Numbered from the stretch's first letter, positions 42,811-51,590 are shown. The stretch is DNA of 64,000 nt from Pedobacter sp. BAL39 (GCF_000170795.1 NZ_ABCM01000024.1:17192-81191); one strand, 5' to 3'. Notes: a model not told the origin generated them from the sequence alone. Translations and numbers: made by a program.

Positions 42811-43360
42811 GTTTACGCATGGCAATGGCCCGGTGACTGATCTCATTTTTCTGTGCCATGCTCATCTCTGCAAAGGTCTGCTCATATCCCTGTGGCTCGA
42901 AAATCGGATCATAACCAAAACCCTGATCGCCGACAGGAACTTCCCTGATCGTCCCTTCAATTACCCCTTCAAAAAGAAAAGTATTGCCTCCCTGAACAAG
43001 GGAGATCACAGTTTTAAACCGGGCTGCCCTGTTGACCTGCCCTTTAAGGCGATCGAGTAAAAACAAGAGGTTCGTACGGTCGTCCCTTACCCCAGAATAG
43101 CGGGCGGAAAAGATACCTGGTTCATTGTTCAGTGCTTCCACCTCCAGCCCGCTGTCGTCTGCAAAACAGTCCATTTGATAATTCGCAGCGACATAGTGGC
43201 TCTTCAGGTTGGCATTTTCAGCAAAACTGCTCCCCGTCTCCGGAATATCAGTTTCGCAACCAATGTCAGAGAGGTTCAGCACTTCATATTTACCTTCCAG
43301 CAGCTTGTTTACTTCCGCAGTTTTATATTGATTATTTGTTGCAAAGACGAGTGACCTCAT
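42782..43360 (-). CDS. rdgB: Non-canonical purine NTP pyrophosphatase (RdgB/HAM1)
   Basis: A 192-residue Maf/HAM1-type enzyme that removes dITP, XTP and similar damaged nucleotides. Seen: LVFATNNQYKTAEVNKLL, ETGSSFAENANLKS, CFADDSGLEVEAL, GIFSARYSG and GFGYDPIFEPQG. I chose ATG 43360 (MRSLVFATNN), which overlaps the upstream gene stop as ATGA. A long in-frame extension to 43585 is only an alternative frame of that gene. The 3' end overlaps the OstA-like gene. Confidence 0.94.
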   Translation of the reverse strand: MRSLVFATNNQYKTAEVNKLLEGKYEVLNLSDIGCETDIPETGSSFAENANLKSHYVAANYQMDCFADDSGLEVEALNNEPGIFSARYSGVRDDRTNLLFLLDRLKGQVNRAARFKTVISLVQGGNTFLFEGVIEGTIREVPVGDQGFGYDPIFEPQGYEQTFAEMSMAQKNEISHRAIAMRKLIAFLKEQV

Positions 43361-43938
43361 GATAATTCCAATTGTTTTAAACTTCCCCATAACTGCTTCT
43401 TTCCTGCCGGATCCGCATCCAGTGCCTTCAGCTCCGAGGAAAAGATGATGCTCACCGCTCCTTCCTTCACAATGGTATGTGCCGGATGTACGCCAAGCCC
43501 CAGTTGGGATGGGCTTACACCAAAGGCAAAAATCAGGACACTGGAGAAGAACTCCTGAAACTGGCTGAATGTTGCCGGACCACATTTGGCGTAGTTGACC
43601 AGTGCAAAGTCATTGGCCGTTAAATTAACAGACTTCACGATCTTCCGCAACAACTCACGTCCGTTTTCATCACTTACGGCATGCTCAGGATCATTGACCA
43701 GCAGCAGGATATTCCGGCTGTTCTTGCCCATATACTCAAATGACAACTGCTGTGCAGGAACCTTAACAGGCAAAACCGGAGCCTGCGCTGGCCCTTCGGC
43801 ATGCAGGGCAACAGCGGCCGGTCCGGCAACGTTAACCTCCTCCATATCAGAGGCTGAAGCCTCTCCATGGATCAGATAAATATCGTCTGTAAAAAATAAA
43901 CGCAACGCTTCACCGTTAGCTGTTAGCGGACTATCCAT
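43357..43938 (-). CDS. Conserved protein of unknown function coupled to rdgB
   Basis: A 193-residue cytoplasmic protein with no signal or membrane helix. Seen: an N-terminal part (LRLFFTDDIYLIHGE), an Ala/Pro-rich linker around 38-62, then an alpha/beta domain (SRNILLLVNDPEHAVSDENG, KIVKSVNLTANDFALVNYAK) and FGVSPSQLGLG. The alternating strand and helix pattern, and its position before rdgB, faintly recall the psi subunit (HolD) of DNA polymerase III, but I would not assign it. Its stop overlaps the rdgB start by 4 bp (ATGA), so both are co-translated. Confidence 0.75.
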   Translation of the reverse strand: MDSPLTANGEALRLFFTDDIYLIHGEASASDMEEVNVAGPAAVALHAEGPAQAPVLPVKVPAQQLSFEYMGKNSRNILLLVNDPEHAVSDENGRELLRKIVKSVNLTANDFALVNYAKCGPATFSQFQEFFSSVLIFAFGVSPSQLGLGVHPAHTIVKEGAVSIIFSSELKALDADPAGKKQLWGSLKQLELS

Positions 43939-44049
43939 TCGTAATCGTTTTATGGGGAATCTTTTTTCTGTTAAAATTAGTTAAATATCTTATTATAGCA
44001 CCTTTATTTATTACTTTTATAGCTTAAAAATATACAGGATCCATCTTTT

Positions 44050-44640
44050 GTGAGAAAAGCTTACTGCGCCATCATCTTCAGTTTTTTGTTTTTAAGTGCC
44101 TCTGCACAGGAAGTTGCACGCATCAGCGGAAAGCCGGTAAGCAGCAAAGCGTTCATCTGGTTTTATAAGCGAAACCATAATGGTAACGGAAATGCCTCCT
44201 ACAGGCAGCTCGAAGATTACCTGAACCTTTACCTCAACTTTAAGCTGAAGGTCCTCGATGCACTGGAGATGGGCTTCGACAAAGATACCGCTTATATCAA
44301 CGAAGTGAACAACTACGAAAAGGCCCTGCGCGGACGCAAAAGGACAGCAGCAAAAAATGAAGCCTACACCATGATCATGGATGAATATAAGGATGCCGTC
44401 CTGATGTTCAACATCTCAGAAATTAAGGTATGGGATAAAGCTCAAAATGATGAGGCCCAGCTTCGCGCTTTTTATCAGCAGCACAAGACTGACTATGCTG
44501 ATGCTCCCTTTGAGGAAGTCAGAGGGAAGGTCATCGGCGATTATCAGCAGCAGCTGGAGTACAACTGGGTGGCATCACTAAGGGCAAAATATACGGTAGA
44601 AGTATATCCCGAAAGATTGAGAGAACTGGCAAAATTATAA
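44050..44640 (+). CDS. SurA/PrsA-like chaperone without a parvulin domain
   Basis: A 196-residue secreted protein (signal peptide ending SASAQ). It has the N-terminal helical chaperone segment of Bacteroidota PpiC/SurA proteins (SKAFIWFYKRNHNGNG, LEDYLNLYLNFKLKVLDALE) and the matching C-terminal helix (FEEVRGKVIGDYQQQLEYNW). The parvulin isomerase domain that normally lies between them is missing; the break is near residues 150-156 (HKTDYADAPFEE). Start is GTG 44050. It precedes a complete surA on the same strand. I infer a chaperone-only protein; internal deletion rather than a frameshift, as the frame is intact. Confidence 0.78.
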   Translation: MRKAYCAIIFSFLFLSASAQEVARISGKPVSSKAFIWFYKRNHNGNGNASYRQLEDYLNLYLNFKLKVLDALEMGFDKDTAYINEVNNYEKALRGRKRTAAKNEAYTMIMDEYKDAVLMFNISEIKVWDKAQNDEAQLRAFYQQHKTDYADAPFEEVRGKVIGDYQQQLEYNWVASLRAKYTVEVYPERLRELAKL

Positions 44641-44666
44641 ATGATGGTGCCTAAAGATTATAATAC

Positions 44667-44674
44667 TAAATTTG
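44667..44674 (+). promoter_or_regulatory. -7 promoter element (TAAATTTG) for surA
   Basis: A match to TAnnTTTG, 31 nt before the ATG at 44706. surA may therefore be transcribed on its own as well as from upstream. Confidence 0.45.
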
Positions 44675-44705
44675 CAAAAAAAGAATACAATTGAACTTAC
44701 ATAAA

Positions 44706-46070
44706 ATGAAGAAATTTTTAGTGGTTGCGGGCGGATTAATCTGCCTGTTCTTGAATACACAAGCGCAAAGACAAAGTGTGGATAAAGTCGTGGCCGTATT
44801 GGGAAGCAATGTCATCCTGCTATCAGACATCAACCAGCAATATGCACAGTACCTCAACTCCGGCAACCCCTCAAATGAAAGTGTAAAGTGTCTGATCCTT
44901 CGGGAACTGCTGACCACCAAACTCCTGAAACAACAAGCGGAGATTGACTCCGTGATGGTAGATGACTCACAGGTAGATGAAGAGGTAGACCAGCGTATGC
45001 GCTACCAGATCCAGCGTGCCGGTGGTGAGGAAAGACTGGAACAGTTCCTGAACCGCTCCATCCTGCAATACAAGGACGAAATCAGACCGGAGATCAAAGA
45101 ACAGATGATCTCCAGAAAGATGAAAGGAAACATCACCCAGGATGTGAGTGTTACTCCTTTGGAAGTAAAAAAATACTTTGATTCTTACAAAAAAGACAGC
45201 CTGCCTGATATCCCTACAGAGTTTGAAGTTGGAGAGATTGTACTCCACCCCACACTGACCAAGGCAGAGAAACAACGTTTCTACGATAAAATCGATGCCC
45301 TGCGCTTAAGGGTAAAAAGTGGTGAGGATTTTGCCTTCCTGGCCAAGTCCTATTCTGAAGATCCTGGATCCGCTCCTGATGGTGGAGACCTTGGTTTCTT
45401 CGACAGGGCGCAGATGGTGAAAGAATTTACGGCATGGGCCTTCAAACTGAAAGCTGGTGAAATCTCGCCTGTGTTTGAGACCGAGCATGGATACCACATC
45501 CTTCAGGTGATTGAACGTCGTGGTGAGCAGGTACAGGCCAGACATATCCTTATCCGTCCGCAGAATACCCCACAGAGCATGGAACGCCTGAAGCTGCATG
45601 CCGACAGCATCTATAAAAACATTGTCAGCAAGAAAGTTCCTTTCTCTACAGCAGCATCTCTGTATTCGGACAATAAAGAGTCACAATATAACGGTGGTAT
45701 GATCCTTTATGCGGATAACCAGACTGCCAGAACGACTTTTATCCCTGCGGATAAACTGGATCCAAAAGTATTTACCGTAGTAGACACCATGAAAGTGGGT
45801 GCGATCTCTGAACCAGTGGCCTTCACAGGAGATGATGGTAAAGAGGGATACAAAATCCTTTTCCTGAAATCAAAAATCCCACCACACAAAGGGAACCTGG
45901 AGCAGGATTATGCAAAATTCAAGGAAAAGGCCCAGGAAGCAAAAGTTGACCGCGTGCTGAGTGAATGGTTTGAAAAGAGAAGAGAAACCACCTACATCAG
46001 AATTGACGAAGATTACAACCAATGTGATGAGTTAAAGATCTGGAGAACTAAAGTAGAAGAAAACAAATAA
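44706..46070 (+). CDS. surA: SurA-type periplasmic chaperone and peptidyl-prolyl isomerase
   Basis: A 454-residue chaperone for outer-membrane proteins. Seen: a signal peptide ending NTQAQ, the SurA N-terminal domain (VDKVVAVLGSNVILLSDINQ), and two parvulin domains at roughly 170-275 (EVGEIVLHPTLTKAEKQRFY, AKSYSEDPGSAPDGGDLGFF) and 280-385 (VQARHILIRPQNT, LYSDNKESQYNGGMILY). Length fits the family. I chose ATG 44706 (MKKFLVVAGG) over TTG 44691. moxR follows 5 bp after the stop. Confidence 0.93.
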   Translation: MKKFLVVAGGLICLFLNTQAQRQSVDKVVAVLGSNVILLSDINQQYAQYLNSGNPSNESVKCLILRELLTTKLLKQQAEIDSVMVDDSQVDEEVDQRMRYQIQRAGGEERLEQFLNRSILQYKDEIRPEIKEQMISRKMKGNITQDVSVTPLEVKKYFDSYKKDSLPDIPTEFEVGEIVLHPTLTKAEKQRFYDKIDALRLRVKSGEDFAFLAKSYSEDPGSAPDGGDLGFFDRAQMVKEFTAWAFKLKAGEISPVFETEHGYHILQVIERRGEQVQARHILIRPQNTPQSMERLKLHADSIYKNIVSKKVPFSTAASLYSDNKESQYNGGMILYADNQTARTTFIPADKLDPKVFTVVDTMKVGAISEPVAFTGDDGKEGYKILFLKSKIPPHKGNLEQDYAKFKEKAQEAKVDRVLSEWFEKRRETTYIRIDEDYNQCDELKIWRTKVEENK

Positions 46071-46075
46071 TACAT

Positions 46076-47038
46076 ATGCAGTTTGAAAATGAAATCAAAG
46101 CAGTAGATGCCCTTCACCAGTCATATCATAACATCAGGACTGAAATTGGTAAAGTTGTTATCGGACAGGATGCGGTCGTTAAGTCTGTTTTGATTTCTAT
46201 TTTCAGCAATGGACATTGCCTGCTTGTAGGTGTGCCGGGGCTGGCAAAAACACTGCTCGTCCAAACTGTTGCCAATGTGCTCGACCTGAACTTCAACAGG
46301 ATCCAGTTCACACCGGACCTGATGCCCAGCGACATCATTGGTGCCGAAATCCTCGGTGACGACAGGAACTTCAAATTCATTAAAGGGCCGGTATTCTCCA
46401 ACATCATCCTTGCTGATGAGATCAACAGGACTCCACCAAAAACACAGGCCGCACTGCTGGAGGCCATGCAGGAAAAGGCAGTCACCGCAGCGGGTCAGAG
46501 ACACGCGCTGCCCAATCCTTTCTTTGTACTCGCCACGCAGAACCCAATAGAACAGGAAGGTACCTACCCGCTTCCTGAAGCACAGCTGGACAGGTTTATG
46601 TTCAACGTGCACCTCGACTACCCTTCTTTTGAGGAGGAGCTGACCATCGTTAAAAACACCACCAGCAACCAGGGAACTTCCCTCGCCAAGGTGATCAATG
46701 CTGAACAGATCCAATATTTCCAGAAACTGGTCAGAAACATTCCCATTACCGACAATGTAGTGGAATATGCAGTGAAACTGGCCAGCAAAACACGTCCGCA
46801 TACGCCCCTGGCAACGGAAGAAGTAAATAAATACCTCAGCTGGGGCGCCGGCCCGCGGGCATCGCAATTCCTGGTGGTAGGTGCCAAATGCCATGCTGCC
46901 ATATCCGGCAAGTATTCCCCTGATATTGAAGATGTTCAGGCCGTTGCCGAAGCCATCCTCAGACACCGGATCGTGAGGAACTATCGTGCCGAAGCCGAAG
47001 GGCGTTCCATCGAACAACTCATCAAAAACCTATTCTAA
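46076..47038 (+). CDS. MoxR-family AAA+ ATPase
   Basis: A 320-residue AAA+ ATPase. Seen: VVIGQDAVVKSVLISIF, Walker A LLVGVPGLAKTLLVQ, Walker B NIILADEINRTPPKTQAALL, sensor FFVLATQNPIEQEGTYPLPE and DRFMFNVHLDYP. MoxR proteins act as chaperones for metal insertion or protein assembly and are normally followed by a DUF58/vWA gene. Here the next gene is a convergent GDPD-like gene, so the usual partners are missing at this spot. It follows surA by 5 bp, so the two are likely co-transcribed. Confidence 0.93.
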   Translation: MQFENEIKAVDALHQSYHNIRTEIGKVVIGQDAVVKSVLISIFSNGHCLLVGVPGLAKTLLVQTVANVLDLNFNRIQFTPDLMPSDIIGAEILGDDRNFKFIKGPVFSNIILADEINRTPPKTQAALLEAMQEKAVTAAGQRHALPNPFFVLATQNPIEQEGTYPLPEAQLDRFMFNVHLDYPSFEEELTIVKNTTSNQGTSLAKVINAEQIQYFQKLVRNIPITDNVVEYAVKLASKTRPHTPLATEEVNKYLSWGAGPRASQFLVVGAKCHAAISGKYSPDIEDVQAVAEAILRHRIVRNYRAEAEGRSIEQLIKNLF

Positions 47039-47049
47039 GCAGAAGGATT

Positions 47050-47931
47050 TTATTCAGCCTTCAGCATGTCGTATAAGTTCGGATAATCCGTCACCAGACC
47101 GTCTACTCCCAGATTGATCAGGTACTTCATGTCTTTTGTAGAATTGACCGTCCATGGGATGATCTTCACACCGGCCGCATGACAACGGTCGACCAGACCT
47201 TTTCCTACCAATACGGAATAGGGACTGTACACCGTAGGTTTAAAACCCAATGCCTCAATGTTGTTTTCAAAATCTTCCTTCTCATCAATCATCAATGCCG
47301 TTTTTATCTTCGGATAATTATCGTGGAGATACTGCAGTGTCCTGATGTCAAATGATTGTATGGTGACACGCTTCTGCAGTTTTTTCTTCTTCACAATGGC
47401 CATCACCAGCTCTACAAATTCCGAAGGCTCTGGCTGAAATTCCAGATCGCCCTTAGGAATCAGCTTTGTTTCGATGCTGTAATTGGGTTTAAGGAGTCTC
47501 TTCTGCTTCACATAAGCCTCTACGGAATCAATGGTTTCCTCCAGCAAAGGTTTATAAGCCCTATATTTCTGCTGGCCGGGGAAGCGACCGTGGATCTTGG
47601 ATCCCACATCATACTTCCGGACATCTTCATAATTCATTTTGAAGATGTTGAACTTCTTTTGCTCTTCCAGCGTGATCGCCTTGCCGTTGGGTTTTAAGCT
47701 AATCTCTGCATTAAAATAGGGCTCCTGGGAAAGCACTACCATCCTGTCCTGAGACACAACCACATTCATCAGTAAAGTATTGACACCAAGGTCCAGGGCC
47801 TTCAGCATGGACGGAACGGTGTTTTCAGGCATAATGCCCCTTGCACCACGATTTCCCTGTAAATCGAACTTCTGGGCCATCACCTGAAAAGCACAGGAAA
47901 ACACCGCAATAAATAGTACTATTTTCTTCAT
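47050..47931 (-). CDS. GDPD-family protein with all key catalytic residues replaced
   Basis: A 293-residue secreted protein of the glycerophosphodiester phosphodiesterase fold (signal peptide ending VMAQ). Active enzymes have HRGA...PENT, a LExD metal pair and SHEP. Here these read NRGARGIMPENT (Asn27), LLMNV (Leu54, Asn56) and LSQEPYF (Gln69). Both catalytic histidines and two metal ligands are gone while the fold, Glu36-Asn37-Thr38 and later motifs (YSIETKLIPKGD, IIPWTVNSTKDM) remain. I read it as a pseudoenzyme, probably ligand-binding. ATG 47931; a TTG at 47934 is possible. It converges with moxR with 11 bp between stops. Confidence 0.85.
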   Translation of the reverse strand: MKKIVLFIAVFSCAFQVMAQKFDLQGNRGARGIMPENTVPSMLKALDLGVNTLLMNVVVSQDRMVVLSQEPYFNAEISLKPNGKAITLEEQKKFNIFKMNYEDVRKYDVGSKIHGRFPGQQKYRAYKPLLEETIDSVEAYVKQKRLLKPNYSIETKLIPKGDLEFQPEPSEFVELVMAIVKKKKLQKRVTIQSFDIRTLQYLHDNYPKIKTALMIDEKEDFENNIEALGFKPTVYSPYSVLVGKGLVDRCHAAGVKIIPWTVNSTKDMKYLINLGVDGLVTDYPNLYDMLKAE

Positions 47932-48004
47932 CAAATGGTTTGTTTGTATTCCTTAATAACGCCGATACCAGGATCTTGATATGCCTTTCAGGAATGAGTA
48001 CAAT

Positions 48005-48037
48005 AAAAAAGGTTTCTTAAAGATCATTTAAGAAACC
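48005..48037 (-). terminator. Intrinsic terminator after the NTF2-like gene
   Basis: Stem GGTTTCTTAAA/TTTAAGAAACC (48011-48021 with 48027-48037), 5-nt loop, followed on the minus strand by TTTTTTATTG. It lies 36 bp past the stop of the gene at 48074. Confidence 0.75.
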
Positions 48038-48073
48038 TGATAAATCATTTACGAATGCCTGGTGTGCTGCAGA

Positions 48074-48937
48074 CTAGCGTTCTGCGGGTGCAAATACCTG
48101 GGCAATCAGGTTCCAGTTGTGGTCCGGCTGACGTTCATAGATGAACACGTAGTTGAAACTCTCCCTCAACTCGGCCTTATAATCGATCGTTGCCACCCCA
48201 TAGGTATAGGCAAGATCTCCGCCCAGTGCTTTCACCGCCTTTGTCGTTTTCAGGTTCATGTTTTTAACCATTCCGTTGAAGAAAGCTACCGCTTTATCTT
48301 TACCGATAATGGGCTCATAACCCGGGAATAATACCCTTACATCAGGATTTACAAAACCTGCGAAAGCTACAGCACCATATGATTTCAACGTAGTATTCAA
48401 TGTTTTCTCCGTAGTCAGGATGATGTCTGTACCCGCAGCCATTTGTTTTTCAGTAGCGAACTTCGGTTTGTAATAGTCCTTAGGCTCTACAAATTTTGTT
48501 TCCACTTTGTTCAGCGGTTTATTATGGGTAACGCCAAGATCCAGTGCCAGCTCCCATTTACCGTTGACCACCTTCCAGATGGACAGGTATTGTCCGTAGG
48601 CCAGCTGATCTGCCCCTTCAGTAAAGGCTCCGGTAGTAAAACCCCAGTCGCCGCTCCGGGATACCCTGGCATAAGCAGGTGCCCAGGTCAGCCCTTTGCT
48701 GTCATCACCTGCCCCATGGTAAAAAGTTTTTGCATTTACCGGATTAGGACGGAACACGAGCGCGTCACTTGCTGAAAAAGCAAGATAGGCATCTTTGGTG
48801 CCTTTTTTCGTTACTTCATCAGCGAACTCTTTCTCTGCATTCAGAAGAGATCTGGTACTGCCGTCAGATTTCTGTGCCTGTACGCCAAAGGCGATACCAG
48901 AGGCCAGCAGGGTCATATAAAGGATTTTATTGATCAT
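48074..48937 (-). CDS. Secreted protein with two NTF2-like (SnoaL/DUF4440) domains
   Basis: A 287-residue secreted protein (signal peptide ending GVQAQ). It contains two cone-shaped NTF2-like folds: about residues 28-135 (LLNAEKEFADEVTKKGTKDA, DWGFTTGAFTEGADQLAYGQ, IWKVVNGKWELALDLGV) and about 170-285 (NPDVRVLFPGYEPIIGKDKA, GDLAYTYGVATIDYKAE, NWNLIAQVFAPAE). Such domains bind small molecules or act as diverse enzymes; nothing here points to one activity. It is a single-gene unit. Confidence 0.82.
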   Translation of the reverse strand: MINKILYMTLLASGIAFGVQAQKSDGSTRSLLNAEKEFADEVTKKGTKDAYLAFSASDALVFRPNPVNAKTFYHGAGDDSKGLTWAPAYARVSRSGDWGFTTGAFTEGADQLAYGQYLSIWKVVNGKWELALDLGVTHNKPLNKVETKFVEPKDYYKPKFATEKQMAAGTDIILTTEKTLNTTLKSYGAVAFAGFVNPDVRVLFPGYEPIIGKDKAVAFFNGMVKNMNLKTTKAVKALGGDLAYTYGVATIDYKAELRESFNYVFIYERQPDHNWNLIAQVFAPAER

Positions 48938-48998
48938 AATTTGTGTCGTTATAAACGTATAGGTTAAGATGTTCTTGTCTAAAATAAGAAGTCCAGCA

Positions 48999-50459
48999 CT
49001 AAGCTTTGCTCCAGGTGGTCCCCTCTTTACTGTCCTTCAACTGTATGCCCATGCTTTGCAAGCCCAGGCGGATCTTGTCGGAGGTCGCGTAGTCTTTGTT
49101 TTCCTTGGCAGTTTTCCGAAGGTCGATCACCATATCCAGAACAGAATTGAGTTCCACATTGGAGCTGTCTTCATCTTTTAGTCCGAAGATCTCAAAAACA
49201 AAATCGTTCATCAGCTTTTTCAACTCCTCCAGTGACGCAGCAGAGATCCTGCCCTTGCCGTCATATACGGTATTGATGATGCGTACCGCTTCAAACAATT
49301 CTGCAATGACCACCGGACTGTTAAAGTCATCATTCATGGCTTTCACGCAATTTTCAGCAATTGGCCTGATGTCAAAATCACTCGCTTCGGACGGCACCAG
49401 TTTGTCGAGCAGGCTGACCGCGTTCATCAGGCGGCGGAAGCCCTTTTCCGAGGCATCCAGTGCCTCATTAGAAAAGTCAAGTGTGCTTCTGTAATGTGCC
49501 TGTAACATAAAAAACTTTACCGTCATTGGGCTGAAGCCTTTTTCCAGCAGCACGTGGTCCCCTTTGAACAACTGTTCAGGAAGGAATCCGTTACCTGCTG
49601 ATTTCGACATCCTTGCACCATTTACAGTCAGCATATTGGTATGCATCCAATATTTAGCTGGTTGTTTGTGGCTGCAGGCTTCCGACTGTGCGATTTCGTT
49701 GGTATGGTGTGTCGCTGCAAGGTCCATGCCTCCACCGTGGATGTCAAACTCTTCACCAAGATACTTGGCGCTCATGGCTGAACATTCGATATGCCAGCCT
49801 GGAAAACCTTCACCCCAGGGTGAGGCCCAGCGCATCAGTGTTTCCGGCTTTGCCTTAATCCACAAGGCAAAGTCCAGTCGCCCGCGTTTCTGGTCCTGTC
49901 CGCCAAGCTCTCTGGTATTGGCCAGCATGTCTTCCAGGTTCCTGTTGGTAAGAATGGTATAATTATAGGATTTGCTGTATTTTTCTACATCGAAATAAAC
50001 CGTTCCATCTGCTTCATAGGCATAACCATTGCTGATGATTTCTTTGATCATCTCAATCTGCTCAATGATGTGACCTGTAGCAGTAGGCTCAATGCTCGGC
50101 GGCAGGGTATTGAACATCCGCAGTACATCGTGGAATCCCAGCGTGTACTTCTGTACAATCTCCATTGGCTCCAGCTGCTCCAGCTTTGCTCTCTTAGCAA
50201 ATTTATCATCCCCCTCATCACGGTCGCCCTCAAGGTGCCCTGCATCTGTAATGTTGCGCACATAGCGAACTTTATAGCCACTGTACTTCAAGTACCTGAA
50301 TATTAAATCAAAAGAGATGAAAGTACGACAATTCCCCAGATGGACATCACTGTAAACGGTAGGTCCGCACACATATAACCCCACATTGGGAGCATTTAGC
50401 GGTTCAAAAACTTCCTTTTTGCGTGTAAGGGTATTGTAGAGCTGTAAGCCTGTATTCAT
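48999..50459 (-). CDS. cysS: Cysteinyl-tRNA synthetase
   Basis: A 486-residue class I synthetase that charges tRNA(Cys). Seen: YVCGPTVYSDVHLGNCRTF (zinc-binding Cys and the HIGH-type HLGN), WHIECSAMSAKYLG, DIHGGGMDLAATHHTNEIAQ and the KMSKS motif ARMSKSAGN. Full length. On the minus strand TACCTTTG at 50471-50464 lies 4 nt before the ATG, which predicts a leaderless mRNA and separates it from the upstream EEP gene. Confidence 0.96.
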   Translation of the reverse strand: MNTGLQLYNTLTRKKEVFEPLNAPNVGLYVCGPTVYSDVHLGNCRTFISFDLIFRYLKYSGYKVRYVRNITDAGHLEGDRDEGDDKFAKRAKLEQLEPMEIVQKYTLGFHDVLRMFNTLPPSIEPTATGHIIEQIEMIKEIISNGYAYEADGTVYFDVEKYSKSYNYTILTNRNLEDMLANTRELGGQDQKRGRLDFALWIKAKPETLMRWASPWGEGFPGWHIECSAMSAKYLGEEFDIHGGGMDLAATHHTNEIAQSEACSHKQPAKYWMHTNMLTVNGARMSKSAGNGFLPEQLFKGDHVLLEKGFSPMTVKFFMLQAHYRSTLDFSNEALDASEKGFRRLMNAVSLLDKLVPSEASDFDIRPIAENCVKAMNDDFNSPVVIAELFEAVRIINTVYDGKGRISAASLEELKKLMNDFVFEIFGLKDEDSSNVELNSVLDMVIDLRKTAKENKDYATSDKIRLGLQSMGIQLKDSKEGTTWSKA

Positions 50460-50463
50460 GTTG

Positions 50464-50471
50464 CAAAGGTA
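50464..50471 (-). promoter_or_regulatory. -7 promoter element (TACCTTTG) 4 nt before the cysS start
   Basis: A minus-strand match to TAnnTTTG; CAAC separates it from the ATG at 50459. Confidence 0.55.
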
Positions 50472-50477
50472 AAAATT

Positions 50478-51590
50478 TTAGCGCGTTAATCTCAAATCAC
50501 TGCGAACAGGAAAATGATCTGACAATTTAGCCGGAATGACCAGATGGTTTAATACCTCTATGTCTTTCGTCACTGCAATATAGTCAATCTGGAAGTTAGG
50601 AAACTTGCCGTTATACGTTTGGCCAAATCCTGACCCTTTTTCCCGAAAAGTACTCTTCAACGATTTCGTCATTTGCGTAGCCGCGTAAGAAGCAGGTGTA
50701 TCGTTGAAATCGCCCGCAATTAAATAGGGAATACTACAGTTGCCCATGTGCGCTTTCATCAGGTCTACCTGCATACTGCGTTTCATAAAAGCATTCTTCA
50801 GCATACCAGCGATACGCTTCGAGGGCTGCAGATCAGGATCCATACTCTTCTTCACCTTATCAAGATAGGTATAATCCTGTTTGTCAAAAGAAATGGACTG
50901 CAAATGCACATTGTAGACCCTGAGTTTCTTCTGGTGTACTTCCACATCAATAAAAATACTGCCATTGCCGATGTGGTTATTACCAAATGGAATAACTCCC
51001 TTATTTACAATCGGGTATTTGGAAAAGATCGCCAGCCCAGATGCTTCATAATCGTTCTCACTGGAGGAGACGAAATAATAATACGGTGTTTTTAAAATGG
51101 TCTTGAGGCTATCGGTGATGTCAAAAGTACCCCTTCTGCGGGTATAGTATTCCTGAAAACCGATGATGTCAGGGTTTTGGTCTTCAATGAGCTTGAGCAT
51201 CTGGTGTTTTACCCGCTCAAACTCCTGCCCCTCGTGTGGTTTAAAACCATGTACATTATAGGTCATCATCCGGACGACGGATGAATCGGCCTTAGACCCT
51301 TCTCCTTTTTCACCACTCAGGCTGATGGTTGCCGTCAACGCATGCCAACCAAGAAGGATCAACGCCAGCGTACCTCCTGCAAAGATCCAGCGTTTGCGGA
51401 TGCACCACCAGACGATCATGAGGATGTTCAACATCAGGATGTAAGGATAGGCAAGGCCGAAAAAAGGAAAATATTTAAAATCCCGGGGATCAACTTTACC
51501 CGCCAAAGTGCCCATGATCAGCATCAGTACCAGGATGAGCGCAGCAGTACGAACCAGTTTATCTATAAATGTAGGTTTTGATCTATCCAT
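50478..51590 (-). CDS. Membrane-anchored endonuclease/exonuclease/phosphatase family protein
   Basis: A 370-residue protein with three N-terminal transmembrane helices (residues 12-30, 42-62 and 70-92) and an extracytoplasmic EEP domain. Seen: MMTYNVHGFKPHEGQEF, ENPDIIGFQEYYTRR-like segment at about 137-150 (IIGFQEYYTR), LIAGDFNDTPASYAATQ and KLSDHFPVRSDL, the DNase I-like metal and catalytic set. Substrates in this class range from DNA to phospholipids; the outside location favours a nucleic acid or lipid phosphodiester. It lies 3 bp downstream of a rhomboid gene. Confidence 0.88.
   Translation of the reverse strand: MDRSKPTFIDKLVRTAALILVLMLIMGTLAGKVDPRDFKYFPFFGLAYPYILMLNILMIVWWCIRKRWIFAGGTLALILLGWHALTATISLSGEKGEGSKADSSVVRMMTYNVHGFKPHEGQEFERVKHQMLKLIEDQNPDIIGFQEYYTRRRGTFDITDSLKTILKTPYYYFVSSSENDYEASGLAIFSKYPIVNKGVIPFGNNHIGNGSIFIDVEVHQKKLRVYNVHLQSISFDKQDYTYLDKVKKSMDPDLQPSKRIAGMLKNAFMKRSMQVDLMKAHMGNCSIPYLIAGDFNDTPASYAATQMTKSLKSTFREKGSGFGQTYNGKFPNFQIDYIAVTKDIEVLNHLVIPAKLSDHFPVRSDLRLTR

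Noticed and set aside
46121..47017. A 298-codon minus-strand ORF across moxR
   Set aside because: It is the antisense frame of a strongly conserved AAA+ gene; the product has no coherent motif.
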